Assembly: GCA_905235765.1 (NCBI GenBank)
Contig: CAJOMM010000001.1
Span: forward strand, 9,632-30,546
Length of the DNA: 20,915 nt
Reading direction: 5' to 3'
Source: an uncultured Clostridia bacterium
GTDB taxonomy: Bacteria; Bacillota; Clostridia; Christensenellales; Borkfalkiaceae
The position numbers and the translations under genes are program-made. Shown here piece by piece: positions 8,801 to 14,693 of this stretch. How positions within the stretch are numbered: position 1 is the first letter of the stretch; each line of letters opens with the position of its first letter. The notes under the pieces were generated by a model. It searched no databases, had not been told where the DNA came from, and was given only the letters and a program-made list of their open reading frames with translations.

Positions 8801-9491
8801 CGACGAAAAGAACGGAGAAGCGGAAATATCGAGATTGCGTAAAAAGAGGTCTGCTTTGGGCGCTATTAACGCCGCCGCAATAGAGGATTATAAACTTCTT
8901 AAAGAGCGTTTTGACGAGATGACGGCGCAAAAAGAAGATCTCGAAAAGGCTGAAAGCGATTTAAAAGAGGCGATAGACAAGTTAAAGGCGGAAATGCTTA
9001 CCCGTTTTGACGAAGGTTTCGACAAGATAAACCAAAACTTCCAGCAGATATTCAAGGAACTTTTCGGCGGCGGCAAGGCTATGCTGGAAATGGATTATAC
9101 CGAGAACGAGGATAAACTTGAGGCAGGCGTGGAAATCATTGCCGAACCTCCGGGGAAAAAACTTCAGAAACTTTCCCTGCTTTCGGGCGGCGAAAAGGCT
9201 TTGACCGCCATAGCCATATTGTTTTCGATATTGAAGCTTCGTCCCATGCCGTTCTGCGTTTTAGACGAGATAGAAGCGGCGCTCGACGAAGCGAACGTGG
9301 ACAGATTTGCAAGGTATCTGAAGAAATTTTCCGAAGAGACGCAGTTTATAGTAATAACTCACCGTAAGCCGACTATGGAACTTGCGGACTCGTTGTTCGG
9401 CGTTACCATGCAGGAAAAGGGCGTAAGCAAGACCGTTTCGGTAAAACTTTCGGACGCGGCTGATTTCGACGCAGGTAAAAATTTGGCTTAA
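5895..9491 (+). CDS. smc: Chromosome segregation protein SMC
   Basis: A 1198-aa ATPase of the expected length. Residues 1-170 form the N-terminal head with Walker A GPNGCGKS at 31-38. Long Lys/Glu-rich heptad coiled coils flank a hinge at about 510-660, and the C-terminal head has the ABC signature LSGGE from 1096 and Walker B VLDE at 1122-1125. It acts with ScpA/ScpB to organise and segregate newly replicated chromosomes; scpAB are not in this window. The start is TTG at 5895 (fMet-Asn-Phe-Glu-Lys-Leu-Glu-Leu), because the conserved LELYGFKSFA begins right after it and no ATG/GTG start lies nearby in frame. AGGACGG, overlapping the end of rnc, is the likely ribosome binding site. A weak start may hold SMC low relative to its neighbours. 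Confidence 0.97.
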   Translation: MNFEKLELYGFKSFADKAEIKFGNGITGIVGPNGCGKSNVADAIRWVLGEQSAKSLRGSTMQDVIFAGTQNRKSLSYCEVSLFFDNSSRMFNLEYNEVIITRKLFRSGESEYYINKQPARLKDIVDLLHECGIGREGYTIIGQGKVEEIMSAKPVDRRLIFEEATGIAKFKSRKVESERKLDRTRENIVRYSDILSEIENQMGPLARQAEKAKEFNELSEELKKHELNTYIAKVDGVEAAKQKINARIKGLDEQAALKNAESDNAQAEYEKVFADISKADERLKKLNDELLEKRVGMEKSSGAKRLLEEKISFLSGQIERTEKEIAENRKVIEDADAEYVYNDKERKEAEKNLKELTAKADDYSRKLLSLTERLALGEELAEENRKKIIESIETLSDFKMNKGTVSVTKNNLTEKLDELNARAAETDKKIGEVLSEKEKTDKKIDDLDRAASDCKNRITEKEDEVRALNESVAQVENKMFSLNSVITSLVTKDNFYRDMKERYEGYSQSVKLLMNGAKKEPNVKRRIKGVVAELIKSDKKFDVALETALGAGAQNVVTENTDDAKFLIEYLKANKLGRVTFLPINSVKPKNRNPEAYAALKETGALGIASEVVEYDSVYENVISNLLSNTLIVDGLENARRIADRHAFSFKIVTLDGDVFSTQGSMTGGSRRAEAQGVLSSDRKIEENAEQLELKRKAMEELKAEKAELEKKRDKAFSDLEFCNDEYNGTRQSLMVEKEKQSAYEKTLSDLDRESESTASLIEEVKLKLGETERHFDSLNIGGERLEKDRKAATDSADKYQAEYDALKKERDELSLSSTELQVKITEEKAKINSLIQESERLKSAAAEARENIDRLAKSNDGAREIIEELRLDQEKIALTKEEQEVVNALRTDIENIENYKGSLREKLNKNDELRAALSEEIRNISEKRHAEEIAIAKIDSDLLHLGETVENEYGLNYETALAFKEEGYDEKNGEAEISRLRKKRSALGAINAAAIEDYKLLKERFDEMTAQKEDLEKAESDLKEAIDKLKAEMLTRFDEGFDKINQNFQQIFKELFGGGKAMLEMDYTENEDKLEAGVEIIAEPPGKKLQKLSLLSGGEKALTAIAILFSILKLRPMPFCVLDEIEAALDEANVDRFARYLKKFSEETQFIVITHRKPTMELADSLFGVTMQEKGVSKTVSVKLSDAADFDAGKNLA

Positions 9492-9501
9492 AAGGTGTTT
9501 T

Positions 9502-10398
9502 ATGGGATTTTTCGGAAAAATCAAAACCGCGCTTTCCAAGACGAAGGAAGGAATAGGAAAGAAACTAACGGATATTTTTGCTAAAAACAAGCTCGGCGAC
9601 GAGTTTTACGAAGAGCTTGAGGACCTTCTTATATCTTCGGACGTTTCCGTTCAGACTTCTATGGAAATAGTGGAAGAACTGAAAGAGAACGCAATAAAAG
9701 ACAAGGTTAAAGATAAAGAACTCGTGGTTCGGGAATTGAAACGCGAGTTAAAAGAGACGCTTTCTTTTGCCGATAAGCGAGAAATAAAGTTTCCTGCGGC
9801 TATAATGGTGGTAGGCGTAAACGGGGTAGGAAAGACCACGACGATAGGAAAACTCGCCGCTAAATTCATAAATGAAGGCAAAAGCGTAACGATAGCCGCG
9901 GCAGATACGTTCAGGGCGGCTGCGGCAGACCAACTTTCCGTTTGGGCGGACAGGGCTAAGGTAAGAATAATAAAAAGTCAGGAAGGCGCGGACGCGGCTG
10001 CGGTTGTTTACGACGCGGCGGTTTCCGCAAAAGCCAAGAAAACCGACGTCTTAATTATCGACACGGCAGGAAGGCTTCACGTTAAATCCGGACTTATGGA
10101 AGAACTCAAAAAGATGGACAGAGTGCTTCAAAGAGAGTATCCCGAAGCCGACGTATTCAAAATGATAGTGCTTGACGCCACCACGGGGCAGAACGCGTAT
10201 AATCAGGTAACCGAATTCGATAAAGCGGTTAACCTCGACGGAATAATCTTGACAAAGATAGACGGCACGGCAAAAGGCGGATTTATCGTTTCTTTGTCGT
10301 ATGAAACGGAAATTCCCGTATATTACGTGGGAACGGGCGAGAAGCTAGAGGATATCGAAGATTTTTCGGCGGAAGATTTCGTCGAAGGTATGTTTTAG
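9502..10398 (+). CDS. ftsY: Signal recognition particle receptor FtsY
   Basis: A 298-aa SRP-GTPase made of the N and G domains with only a short basic amphipathic N-terminal stretch (FGKIKTALSKTKEGIGKKL), as in Gram-positive FtsY; there is no long acidic A domain. GTPase motifs: G1 GVNGVGKTT at 105-113, the insertion-box DTFRAAAADQL at 135-145, DTAGR at 187-191, TKID at 251-254 and GTAKGG at 255-260. FtsY docks SRP-ribosome complexes at the membrane through the Ffh heterodimer. RLHVKSGLMEEL and LDATTGQNA are typical of FtsY rather than Ffh, and the Ffh M domain is missing. Start ATG has AAAGGTG upstream, 10 nt after smc. It is the last gene of the operon; a strong hairpin follows within 25 nt. 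Confidence 0.97.
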   Translation: MGFFGKIKTALSKTKEGIGKKLTDIFAKNKLGDEFYEELEDLLISSDVSVQTSMEIVEELKENAIKDKVKDKELVVRELKRELKETLSFADKREIKFPAAIMVVGVNGVGKTTTIGKLAAKFINEGKSVTIAAADTFRAAAADQLSVWADRAKVRIIKSQEGADAAAVVYDAAVSAKAKKTDVLIIDTAGRLHVKSGLMEELKKMDRVLQREYPEADVFKMIVLDATTGQNAYNQVTEFDKAVNLDGIILTKIDGTAKGGFIVSLSYETEIPVYYVGTGEKLEDIEDFSAEDFVEGMF

Positions 10399-10421
10399 AC
10401 GAGTAAAATATAAGACGATAA

Positions 10422-10463
10422 AATAAAAGAAACGCGGCGAAAATTCGCCGCGTTTCTTTTATT
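10422..10463. terminator. Bidirectional terminator between ftsY and the convergent membrane-protein gene
   Basis: A nearly perfect 20-bp stem: 10422-10441 pairs with 10444-10463 around an AA centre. The GC-rich core GCGGCGAA/TTCGCCGC is flanked by A-rich and T-rich outer arms (AAAAGAAAC / GTTTCTTTT), so each strand presents a U-rich 3' side. The stop codon of the minus-strand gene (10459-10461) lies inside the stem. Confidence 0.88.
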
Positions 10464-11013
10464 CGTGTTTGTCGGTGTTAAGCGTTATTTCCACTGAAGA
10501 CATAATAAGTTTCGCTATTAAGTTCAAGTCGCCGGGCGAACAAGATTCGACGTTGTTTTTTATAATTTCAACAATCTTGTCTCTTATTGCGTCTTTGTCG
10601 GCGTCGTCTTTATTCAGTTCGACGATAACGGAATAGATATCGATAGCCGCCGCTCCGATGCGGTTTTCTCCCATTAACCCGTAAAGGTAACTTCGTATAA
10701 TCGCGAGCGCGACTTCTTCGTCGGCTTTTTCGCCCCTTATTATTTTTGCCAAAGTAAAGGACAAAATCTTTCCTACCGACGCCGCAATAATACCGCCGTA
10801 GAGCGCTTCCGTCGAAAATCTGAAACCTTTTTGTACCGTTATCATATCTATTGCAAAATTCAATATTACCGTAAGAACGCCCGATGCGTAGCTTAATATA
10901 ATTTTCGGTAGTTTAACGCAAAATTTGTTCAGCAAAAAGTCGACTGCCGCGCATACGATGGAAGTTATTCCCACCGCTATGCCGAAATTTTCCAATAAAT
11001 TAAAGTACTGCAT
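10459..11013 (-). CDS. Predicted three-TM membrane protein of unknown function
   Basis: A 184-aa protein I do not recognise. The N-terminal half has three hydrophobic stretches fit for membrane helices: about residues 10-28 (FGIAVGITSIVCAAVDFLL), 37-57 (KIILSYASGVLTVILNFAI) and 70-90 (LYGGIIAASVGKILSFTLA). The C-terminal half (about 92-184) is soluble, with charged helices (EKADEEVALAIIRSYLYGLM; NKDDADKDAIRDKIVEIIKNN), and probably faces the cytoplasm. There is no signal peptidase site, catalytic motif or known repeat that I can see. AAGGTGG precedes the ATG by 5 nt. It is transcribed toward ftsY and shares the ftsY terminator. A minus-strand TATACT box 150 nt upstream and an odd open frame between them (11041-11121) may belong to the same transcript. 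Codon use is like the neighbours, so there is no sign of recent transfer. Confidence 0.8.
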   Translation of the reverse strand: MQYFNLLENFGIAVGITSIVCAAVDFLLNKFCVKLPKIILSYASGVLTVILNFAIDMITVQKGFRFSTEALYGGIIAASVGKILSFTLAKIIRGEKADEEVALAIIRSYLYGLMGENRIGAAAIDIYSVIVELNKDDADKDAIRDKIVEIIKNNVESCSPGDLNLIAKLIMSSVEITLNTDKHE

Positions 11014-11040
11014 ATTCCACCTTCTTCGGGAAAAAGCGAA

Positions 11041-11121
11041 TTACGAGTTTTTCCTATCGGTGTAAGATTGCTTCAGTCTTTCGTAAAATTCACGAAACCG
11101 AACGTAGTAACAGGTATTTAT
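11041..11121 (-). CDS. Possible 26-aa small protein with a non-canonical AUA start
   Basis: On the minus strand AAAAGGAGG (11138-11130) is followed after 8 nt by ATA and then 25 sense codons and TAA: xNTCYYVRFREFYERLKQSY and TDRKNS. The composition (Tyr, Arg, Glu, Lys; amphipathic helix-like RFREFYERLKQSY) and codon choice look coding. The stop lies 27 nt before the start of the downstream membrane-protein gene. The frame stays open upstream to 11259 without any ATG, GTG or TTG. An AUA start is very rare in bacteria, so this could be a relic, a leader or chance. Confidence 0.25.
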   Translation of the reverse strand: MNTCYYVRFREFYERLKQSYTDRKNS

Positions 11122-11161
11122 TTCGAATTCCTCCTTTTCCCATTTTTTTCCAAACGCCGAG

Positions 11162-11192
11162 AGTATAGTATCATATACTAAAAGAAAATCAA
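11162..11192 (-). promoter_or_regulatory. Possible promoter for the membrane-protein gene, with overlapping inverted repeat
   Basis: On the minus strand TTGATT (11192-11187) and TATACT (11167-11162) are separated by 19 nt, longer than the ideal 17. The inverted repeat TAGTAT-CAT-ATACTA (plus strand 11166-11180) sits on and just upstream of the -10 and could be an operator or just AT-rich symmetry. Confidence 0.4.
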
Positions 11193-11287
11193 GTGGTTTA
11201 TGACCGTAAAAAAGGACTTGCCGTAAAGTATAAACGCATTTAACGTTACATAAATTGAATTAAACTCTGAAACGGAGGGATTCGGTT

Positions 11288-11989
11288 ATGATTATGGATG
11301 CGATTTTATTTCTTTTAGGCAAGCTTACTTTTTTTACGGGCGCAATACTCAGCGGCAGTTCTTTTCCTAAACCTCTTTCCGAAGAAGAGGAAAAAGAGTG
11401 TATAAAAAGGATGCGCGAAGGAGATAAAGAAGCCAAAGATAAACTGATAACTCATAATCTTCGCCTTGTGGCGCACGTCGTAAAAAAATATTCCGGAGCG
11501 GCGGAAACGGACGACCTTATCTCGGTCGGAAGCATAGGGCTTATCAAAGCGATAAACACTTATAAAGAAGACAGAAACACAGTTCTTGCGACTTATACCG
11601 CAAGGTGTATAGAGAACGAAATACTTATGCTTCTTCGCGCCAACAAAAAGTACAAGAACGACGTTTCGCTGTCAGATCCGGTAGGCACGGATAAAGACGG
11701 CAACGAACTTACGCTTATGGATCTTTTGTGCGAAAAGGAGGACGCCGTTTTCTACCAGGTGGATAAAAGTATAGAAAGGGAGAAATTTCTGAAATTTTTA
11801 AGAGAGACGCTAAGCGAAAGGGAATATACGGTTTTATGTTTGCGATACGGACTAAAAGGTAACAAAAATTACGCGCAGAGAGAAGTCGCTAAATTTCTGA
11901 AAATTTCCCGTTCATATATATCCAGAATAGAGAAAAAAGCGATAGAAAAATTAAAAATTGCGGTTAAAAAAGGACAATTTAATTGCTAA
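11288..11989 (+). CDS. sigK: RNA polymerase sporulation sigma factor SigK (sigma-70 family)
   Basis: A 233-aa sigma factor. The first ~20 residues (MDAILFLLGKLTFFTGAIL) form a hydrophobic stretch like the pro-sequence of pro-sigma-K, followed by FPKPLSEEEE, which closely matches the FPQPLSSSEEK region of Bacillus sigma-K. Region 2 is HNLRLVAHVVKKY ... DDLISVGSIGLIKAI and ATYTARCIENEILMLLRA; the DVSLSDPVGTDKDGNELTL linker is also sigma-K/E-like. Region 4 carries the helix-turn-helix in REVAKFLKISRSYISRIEKKA. The factor directs late mother-cell transcription in sporulation and is usually activated by membrane-embedded cleavage of the pro-sequence. The gene is uninterrupted; there is no skin-like insertion. 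GGAGGG precedes the ATG at 11288 by 7 nt; the ATG at 11294 is an alternative. SigE is the main alternative identity but lies elsewhere in gene order. Confidence 0.88.
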   Translation: MIMDAILFLLGKLTFFTGAILSGSSFPKPLSEEEEKECIKRMREGDKEAKDKLITHNLRLVAHVVKKYSGAAETDDLISVGSIGLIKAINTYKEDRNTVLATYTARCIENEILMLLRANKKYKNDVSLSDPVGTDKDGNELTLMDLLCEKEDAVFYQVDKSIEREKFLKFLRETLSEREYTVLCLRYGLKGNKNYAQREVAKFLKISRSYISRIEKKAIEKLKIAVKKGQFNC

Positions 11990-12011
11990 ACACGGGTTTA
12001 TGTGTTATCAT
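11983..12011 (+). promoter_or_regulatory. Promoter for the TM1266-type regulator / SDR / thyA / folA operon
   Basis: TTGCTA (11983-11988), a 17-nt spacer and TATCAT (12006-12011) with an extended -10 TGT. The -35 overlaps the sigK stop codon. The 11-mer TTATGTGTTAT (11998-12008) is identical to, and placed in the same phase as, that of the asnS promoter (2726-2736). Transcription would begin near 12018. Confidence 0.65.
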
Positions 12012-12040
12012 TATTATAGTAAAAATTTCGGAGAAAAATT

Positions 12041-12283
12041 ATGGAAAACAAAATCGCCGTTATCGCTATAATAATTTCCGACACGACAGCCGTGGAAACG
12101 GTCAATTCTCTCTTGCACGAATACAGAGATTGCGTTATCGGTAGGATGGGATTACCTTACAGGGAAAAATCGGTCAATATAATCAGCGTCGTAATGGACG
12201 CTACGCAGGAAAAAATTAACGGGTTATCCGGCAAACTCGGTATGCTTAGCGGTGTTACGAGTAAGGTTTTAACGGCTAAGTAA
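12041..12283 (+). CDS. TM1266-family putative iron-only hydrogenase system regulator (ACT-like domain)
   Basis: An 80-aa protein that matches the TM1266 family end to end: KIAVIAIIISD, LLHEYRDCVIGRMGLPYREK, INIISVVMDA-like NIISVVMDA and LSGKLGMLSGV. The fold is a small beta-alpha-beta-beta-alpha-beta ACT/NikR-C-like domain, without a DNA-binding segment in this length. Members are commonly found beside the [FeFe]-hydrogenase maturation genes hydE, hydF and hydG and are named as regulators from that context; direct functional evidence is thin. No hydrogenase or maturase gene lies in this window. Start ATG has CGGAG 7 nt upstream. The stop is followed after 1 nt by the SDR start, so the two are translationally linked. 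It heads the operon that ends with thyA-folA. Confidence 0.85.
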   Translation: MENKIAVIAIIISDTTAVETVNSLLHEYRDCVIGRMGLPYREKSVNIISVVMDATQEKINGLSGKLGMLSGVTSKVLTAK

Positions 12284-12284
12284 T

Positions 12285-13073
12285 ATGGCATATACGTTTA
12301 TCAGCGGCGCGACGGGAGGGCTTGGAAAAGCTTTCTCTATTGCTTGCGCAAAAAACGGATACGATCTTTTCGTTACGGGAAGAAGCGTCGGAAAACTTTC
12401 CGCTCTCAAAGAAGAGATCGTTAAAGTAAACGGCAAAGTAAAGGTTATCACTTTCCCGTGCGACCTGACTTCGGAAAAAGATCGCGCGGCGCTTATAGAT
12501 AGCGCTGTCTCTAACGGAGTGGTTTTCGACAGAATAATAAACGTGGCAGGCGTTGACACTCAAATGCCTTTCGTCGAGTATACGATGGAAAAATTGTTGT
12601 TTCAACTCCGCGTCAACGCGGAAGCGACGGTCGCGCTTACTTACGAGCTGTTAAAATTAAAAGCGGAAAAGACGGAACTGATTACTATAAGCAGCATGTC
12701 GGGCGTAACGCCTATGCCTTATTTTGCGCTATATTCGGCGACGAAGGCTATGCTGACAAATCTTTTCACTTCTTTACATTACGAACTTAAAGGGTCGGGC
12801 GTAAAAGTTACCACGGTTTTGCCGGGCGGTATCCCGACGCGTCCCGATTTGGTACAAGCCATAAAAGAACAGGGGCTGTGGGGGAAACTTTCCGCAAAAT
12901 CTCCGGAATACGTTGCGGAAAAGTCGCTTAAAGCGGTGAAAAAGAACAAAATTATTTTAGTTCCCGGTGGATTTAATAAGTTTTTATACTGTCTTATGAA
13001 GATAGCGCCGAAAAGAATAGTTTTACATTTTATTGAAAAGCGTTGGAAAAATTTGAGGAAAGACGCTTTTTAG
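12285..13073 (+). CDS. Short-chain dehydrogenase/reductase (DltE/COG0300-like)
   Basis: A 262-aa classical SDR. The cofactor motif is SGATGGLG (residues 7-14) with TGRS after beta-2 (Arg33, suggesting NADP(H)); NVAG is at 86-89 in place of NNAG, Asn111 is in place, the catalytic Ser is in the SS pair at 136-137, and Tyr150/Lys154 sit in YSATK. The C-terminus after residue 220 is hydrophobic and basic (FNKFLYCLMKIAPKRIVLHF), as in DltE-like members that touch the membrane. The substrate is unknown. It starts 1 nt after the TM1266-type gene without its own clear ribosome binding site, so translational coupling is likely, and it ends 9 nt before thyA. Its place in a thymidylate/folate operon does not by itself imply a folate substrate. 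Confidence 0.85.
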   Translation: MAYTFISGATGGLGKAFSIACAKNGYDLFVTGRSVGKLSALKEEIVKVNGKVKVITFPCDLTSEKDRAALIDSAVSNGVVFDRIINVAGVDTQMPFVEYTMEKLLFQLRVNAEATVALTYELLKLKAEKTELITISSMSGVTPMPYFALYSATKAMLTNLFTSLHYELKGSGVKVTTVLPGGIPTRPDLVQAIKEQGLWGKLSAKSPEYVAEKSLKAVKKNKIILVPGGFNKFLYCLMKIAPKRIVLHFIEKRWKNLRKDAF

Positions 13074-13082
13074 GGGGATGAT

Positions 13083-13913
13083 ATGAGTTTAGCGGACAAA
13101 CTTTTTAGGGAAACGTGTAACGAAATTTTAACGAACGGAGTATGGGATAAAGATTACCCCGTAAGACCGAAATGGCTTGACGGCACGCCTGCGCATACGG
13201 TAAAGAAATTCTGCGTTGTAAACAGATACGACCTATCTAAAGAATTTCCGATAATAACTTTGCGCCGCACGGCGTTTAAGTCCGCCGTAGACGAAATACT
13301 TTGGATCTGGCAGAAAAAATCCAACAACGTCAAAGACCTGAACAGTCATATATGGGACAGTTGGGCAGATGAGACGGGATCTATCGGCAAGGCGTACGGG
13401 TATCAGCTCGGCGTTAAACACATATACCCGGAAGGTGAATTTGATCAGGTGGACAGGGTACTGTTTGATTTAAAGAACAATCCCCACTCGAGAAGAATAA
13501 TGACTAACATTTATAATTTTGAAGATCTTCACGAAATGCACCTTTATCCGTGTGCGTATTCGGTAACTTTCAACGTTTCCGGCGACACATTAAACGCCAT
13601 ACTTCACCAACGCAGTAACGACGTTGCGGTAGCGAATAATTGGAACGTTGTGCAGTACGCCGTATTAGTACATATGTTTGCGCAGGTTTCCGGACTGAAA
13701 GTCGGAGAATTGGTCCACGTTATTGCGGACGCTCATATATACGACAGGCATATTCCGGTCATCGAAAAGATGCTTAAAGGCGAAGAACATCCGGCGCCGA
13801 AATTCGTTATCAATAAAGACGTTAAAAACTTTTACGACTTTAAGGTGGAAGATTTTGCGCTTATAGACTACGAATACAATAAAATTGACGAAAAATTCGA
13901 GGTGGCAGTCTGA
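13083..13913 (+). CDS. thyA: Thymidylate synthase (ThyA type)
   Basis: A 276-aa enzyme of normal length that methylates dUMP to dTMP with methylene-tetrahydrofolate, giving dihydrofolate. Key residues: the phosphate-binding Arg pair at 137-138 (HSRRIM), nucleophile Cys157 (HLYPCAYS), the QRSND block at 176-180 (Arg177, Ser178, Asp180), Asn188 (E. coli Asn177) and DAHIYDRHI with His218 and Tyr220 for the dUMP ribose. The sequence around Cys157 (PCAYSVTFNV rather than PCHxxxQFYV) and RSND instead of RSxD-F place it nearer to the B. subtilis/phage-like ThyA branch. The C-terminal Ala-Val fits the mobile tail that closes on folate. GGGGG precedes ATG by 6 nt. Its TGA overlaps the folA ATG (TGATG). 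Confidence 0.96.
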   Translation: MSLADKLFRETCNEILTNGVWDKDYPVRPKWLDGTPAHTVKKFCVVNRYDLSKEFPIITLRRTAFKSAVDEILWIWQKKSNNVKDLNSHIWDSWADETGSIGKAYGYQLGVKHIYPEGEFDQVDRVLFDLKNNPHSRRIMTNIYNFEDLHEMHLYPCAYSVTFNVSGDTLNAILHQRSNDVAVANNWNVVQYAVLVHMFAQVSGLKVGELVHVIADAHIYDRHIPVIEKMLKGEEHPAPKFVINKDVKNFYDFKVEDFALIDYEYNKIDEKFEVAV

Positions 13914-14413
13914 TGAAAAGCATAGTTGCCGTCGACAAAAAGTGGGGGATAGGCAAAAAGAACGATCTTCTTTTTCATCTTCCGGAAGATATGAAATACT
14001 TTCGCGAAAAAACTCTCGGCAAAGTAGTCGTTATGGGGTCTAACACGCTTAAATCCTTTCCGGGCGGAAATCCTCTTAAAAACAGAACGAATATCGTTTT
14101 ATATCCGGGCGGAGAAAAACGCGACGATTGTATAGTCGTTCAGGACTTGAAGGAGTTATCCGAAACGCTTAAAAACTACGATTCCGACGACGTTTTTATA
14201 ATAGGCGGCGCCATGTTCTATAAGACCATGTTGCCATACTGCGATACCGCTTATATTACTAAAGTAGACGCCGACGGGGGCGCCGAAGTGTTTTATGAAA
14301 ATTTAGACCTTTTATCGGAGTGGAAAGAGGTTTCTCGCGAGAAACCGGTAGAGACCAACGGTTACACAATAACTTTTACCGTTTATAAAAATACCGCGCC
14401 TTTGAAGTTTTAA
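13913..14413 (+). CDS. folA: Dihydrofolate reductase
   Basis: A 166-aa DHFR that recycles the dihydrofolate produced by ThyA to tetrahydrofolate with NADPH. Family features: SIVAVDKKWGIGKKNDLL at the N-terminus (Met20-loop), catalytic Asp26 in HLPEDMKYF, VVVMGSNTLKSFP, the folate-binding Arg in RTNIVL at 58, and the NADPH-binding FIIGGAMFY (Gly98-Gly99). Phe21 stands where most bacterial DHFRs have the conserved Trp (LLWHLP). The start overlaps the thyA stop by one base (TGATG), so the two are translationally coupled, consistent with their joint function. A strong intrinsic terminator begins 3 nt after the stop. Confidence 0.95.
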   Translation: MKSIVAVDKKWGIGKKNDLLFHLPEDMKYFREKTLGKVVVMGSNTLKSFPGGNPLKNRTNIVLYPGGEKRDDCIVVQDLKELSETLKNYDSDDVFIIGGAMFYKTMLPYCDTAYITKVDADGGAEVFYENLDLLSEWKEVSREKPVETNGYTITFTVYKNTAPLKF

Positions 14414-14415
14414 AG

Positions 14416-14441
14416 AAAACCGCCGTAAACGGCGGTTTTTT
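14416..14441 (+). terminator. Intrinsic terminator after folA
   Basis: AAAACCGCCG (14416-14425), loop TAAA, CGGCGGTTTT (14430-14439), with the T-run reaching 14441. The minus-strand reading also ends in TTTTC-TTT, so it could stop a minus-strand transcript from the small ORF at 14464-14547. Confidence 0.9.
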
Positions 14442-14470
14442 CAAGGTTATTTTAAGTTTTGCGTTATACA
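14440..14470 (+). promoter_or_regulatory. Weak candidate promoter for a plus-strand short RNA
   Basis: TTCAAG-like -35 at 14440-14445 and TATACA at 14465-14470, 19 nt apart. If used, transcription would start near 14477 and end at the terminator at 14614, giving an RNA of about 140 nt antisense to the small ORF. The -35 match is poor. Confidence 0.25.
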
Positions 14471-14547
14471 ATATTAGCAAGAAAACTTCCTTGCAAGGGT
14501 TTTCGGGCGAAGTACGTAGACTTATAAAATAAAATCGTTAAAATCAT
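14464..14547 (-). CDS. Candidate small protein of 27 aa
   Basis: On the minus strand AAAGGAG (14562-14556) is followed after 8 nt by ATG (14547-14545) and 27 codons ending in TAA: MILTILFYKSTYFARKP then LQGSFLANIV. The N-terminal half is hydrophobic with few charges; the rest has one Lys-Arg-rich turn. A TATAAT lies 150 nt upstream on the same strand, a long hairpin (14570-14609) lies 7 nt before the ribosome binding site, and the folA hairpin can serve as its terminator. I do not recognise the peptide. It could be a leader peptide, a type I toxin-like peptide, or a chance ORF; the site quality argues for translation. Confidence 0.4.
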   Translation of the reverse strand: MILTILFYKSTYFARKPLQGSFLANIV

Positions 14548-14569
14548 TTTTTTTGCTCCTTTGTGTTTT

Positions 14570-14614
14570 GGGCGCGGATTTGAGGAAAACTTCCTTAAAA
14601 TCCGCGCCCTTTTT
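14570..14614 (+). terminator. Strong intrinsic terminator upstream of the pdh operon
   Basis: GGGCGCGGATTT (14570-14581) pairs with AAATCCGCGCCC (14598-14609); inside, AGGAA pairs with TTCCT around a small AAC loop. TTTTT follows at 14610-14614. It is oriented for plus-strand RNA, although the folA terminator already lies 130 nt upstream. It is either a backup terminator or the end of a short separate RNA. Confidence 0.85.
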
Positions 14615-14693
14615 ATCGTAGGCTATCGGGTTCTATATGTTTTACGCCGCCGCTATCCGTTCCGATTTCTTAATTGCGAAAAATTCCGTTTAT

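Larger units (their letters stand above)
11014..11287. other. Divergent intergenic region between the membrane-protein gene and sigK
   Basis: This 274-nt gap carries a possible minus-strand promoter (11162-11192), a 6-3-6 inverted repeat over its -10 region, and a minus-strand frame open from 11259 to 11041 that has an AGGAGG site but no ATG, GTG or TTG. No convincing sigma-A promoter for sigK is visible on the plus strand, which would fit a sporulation-stage promoter. Confidence 0.5.

Noticed and set aside
11288..11989. Skin-like interruption of sigK
   Set aside because: The frame is continuous from the pro-sequence to region 4; no recombinase gene or junction is visible.
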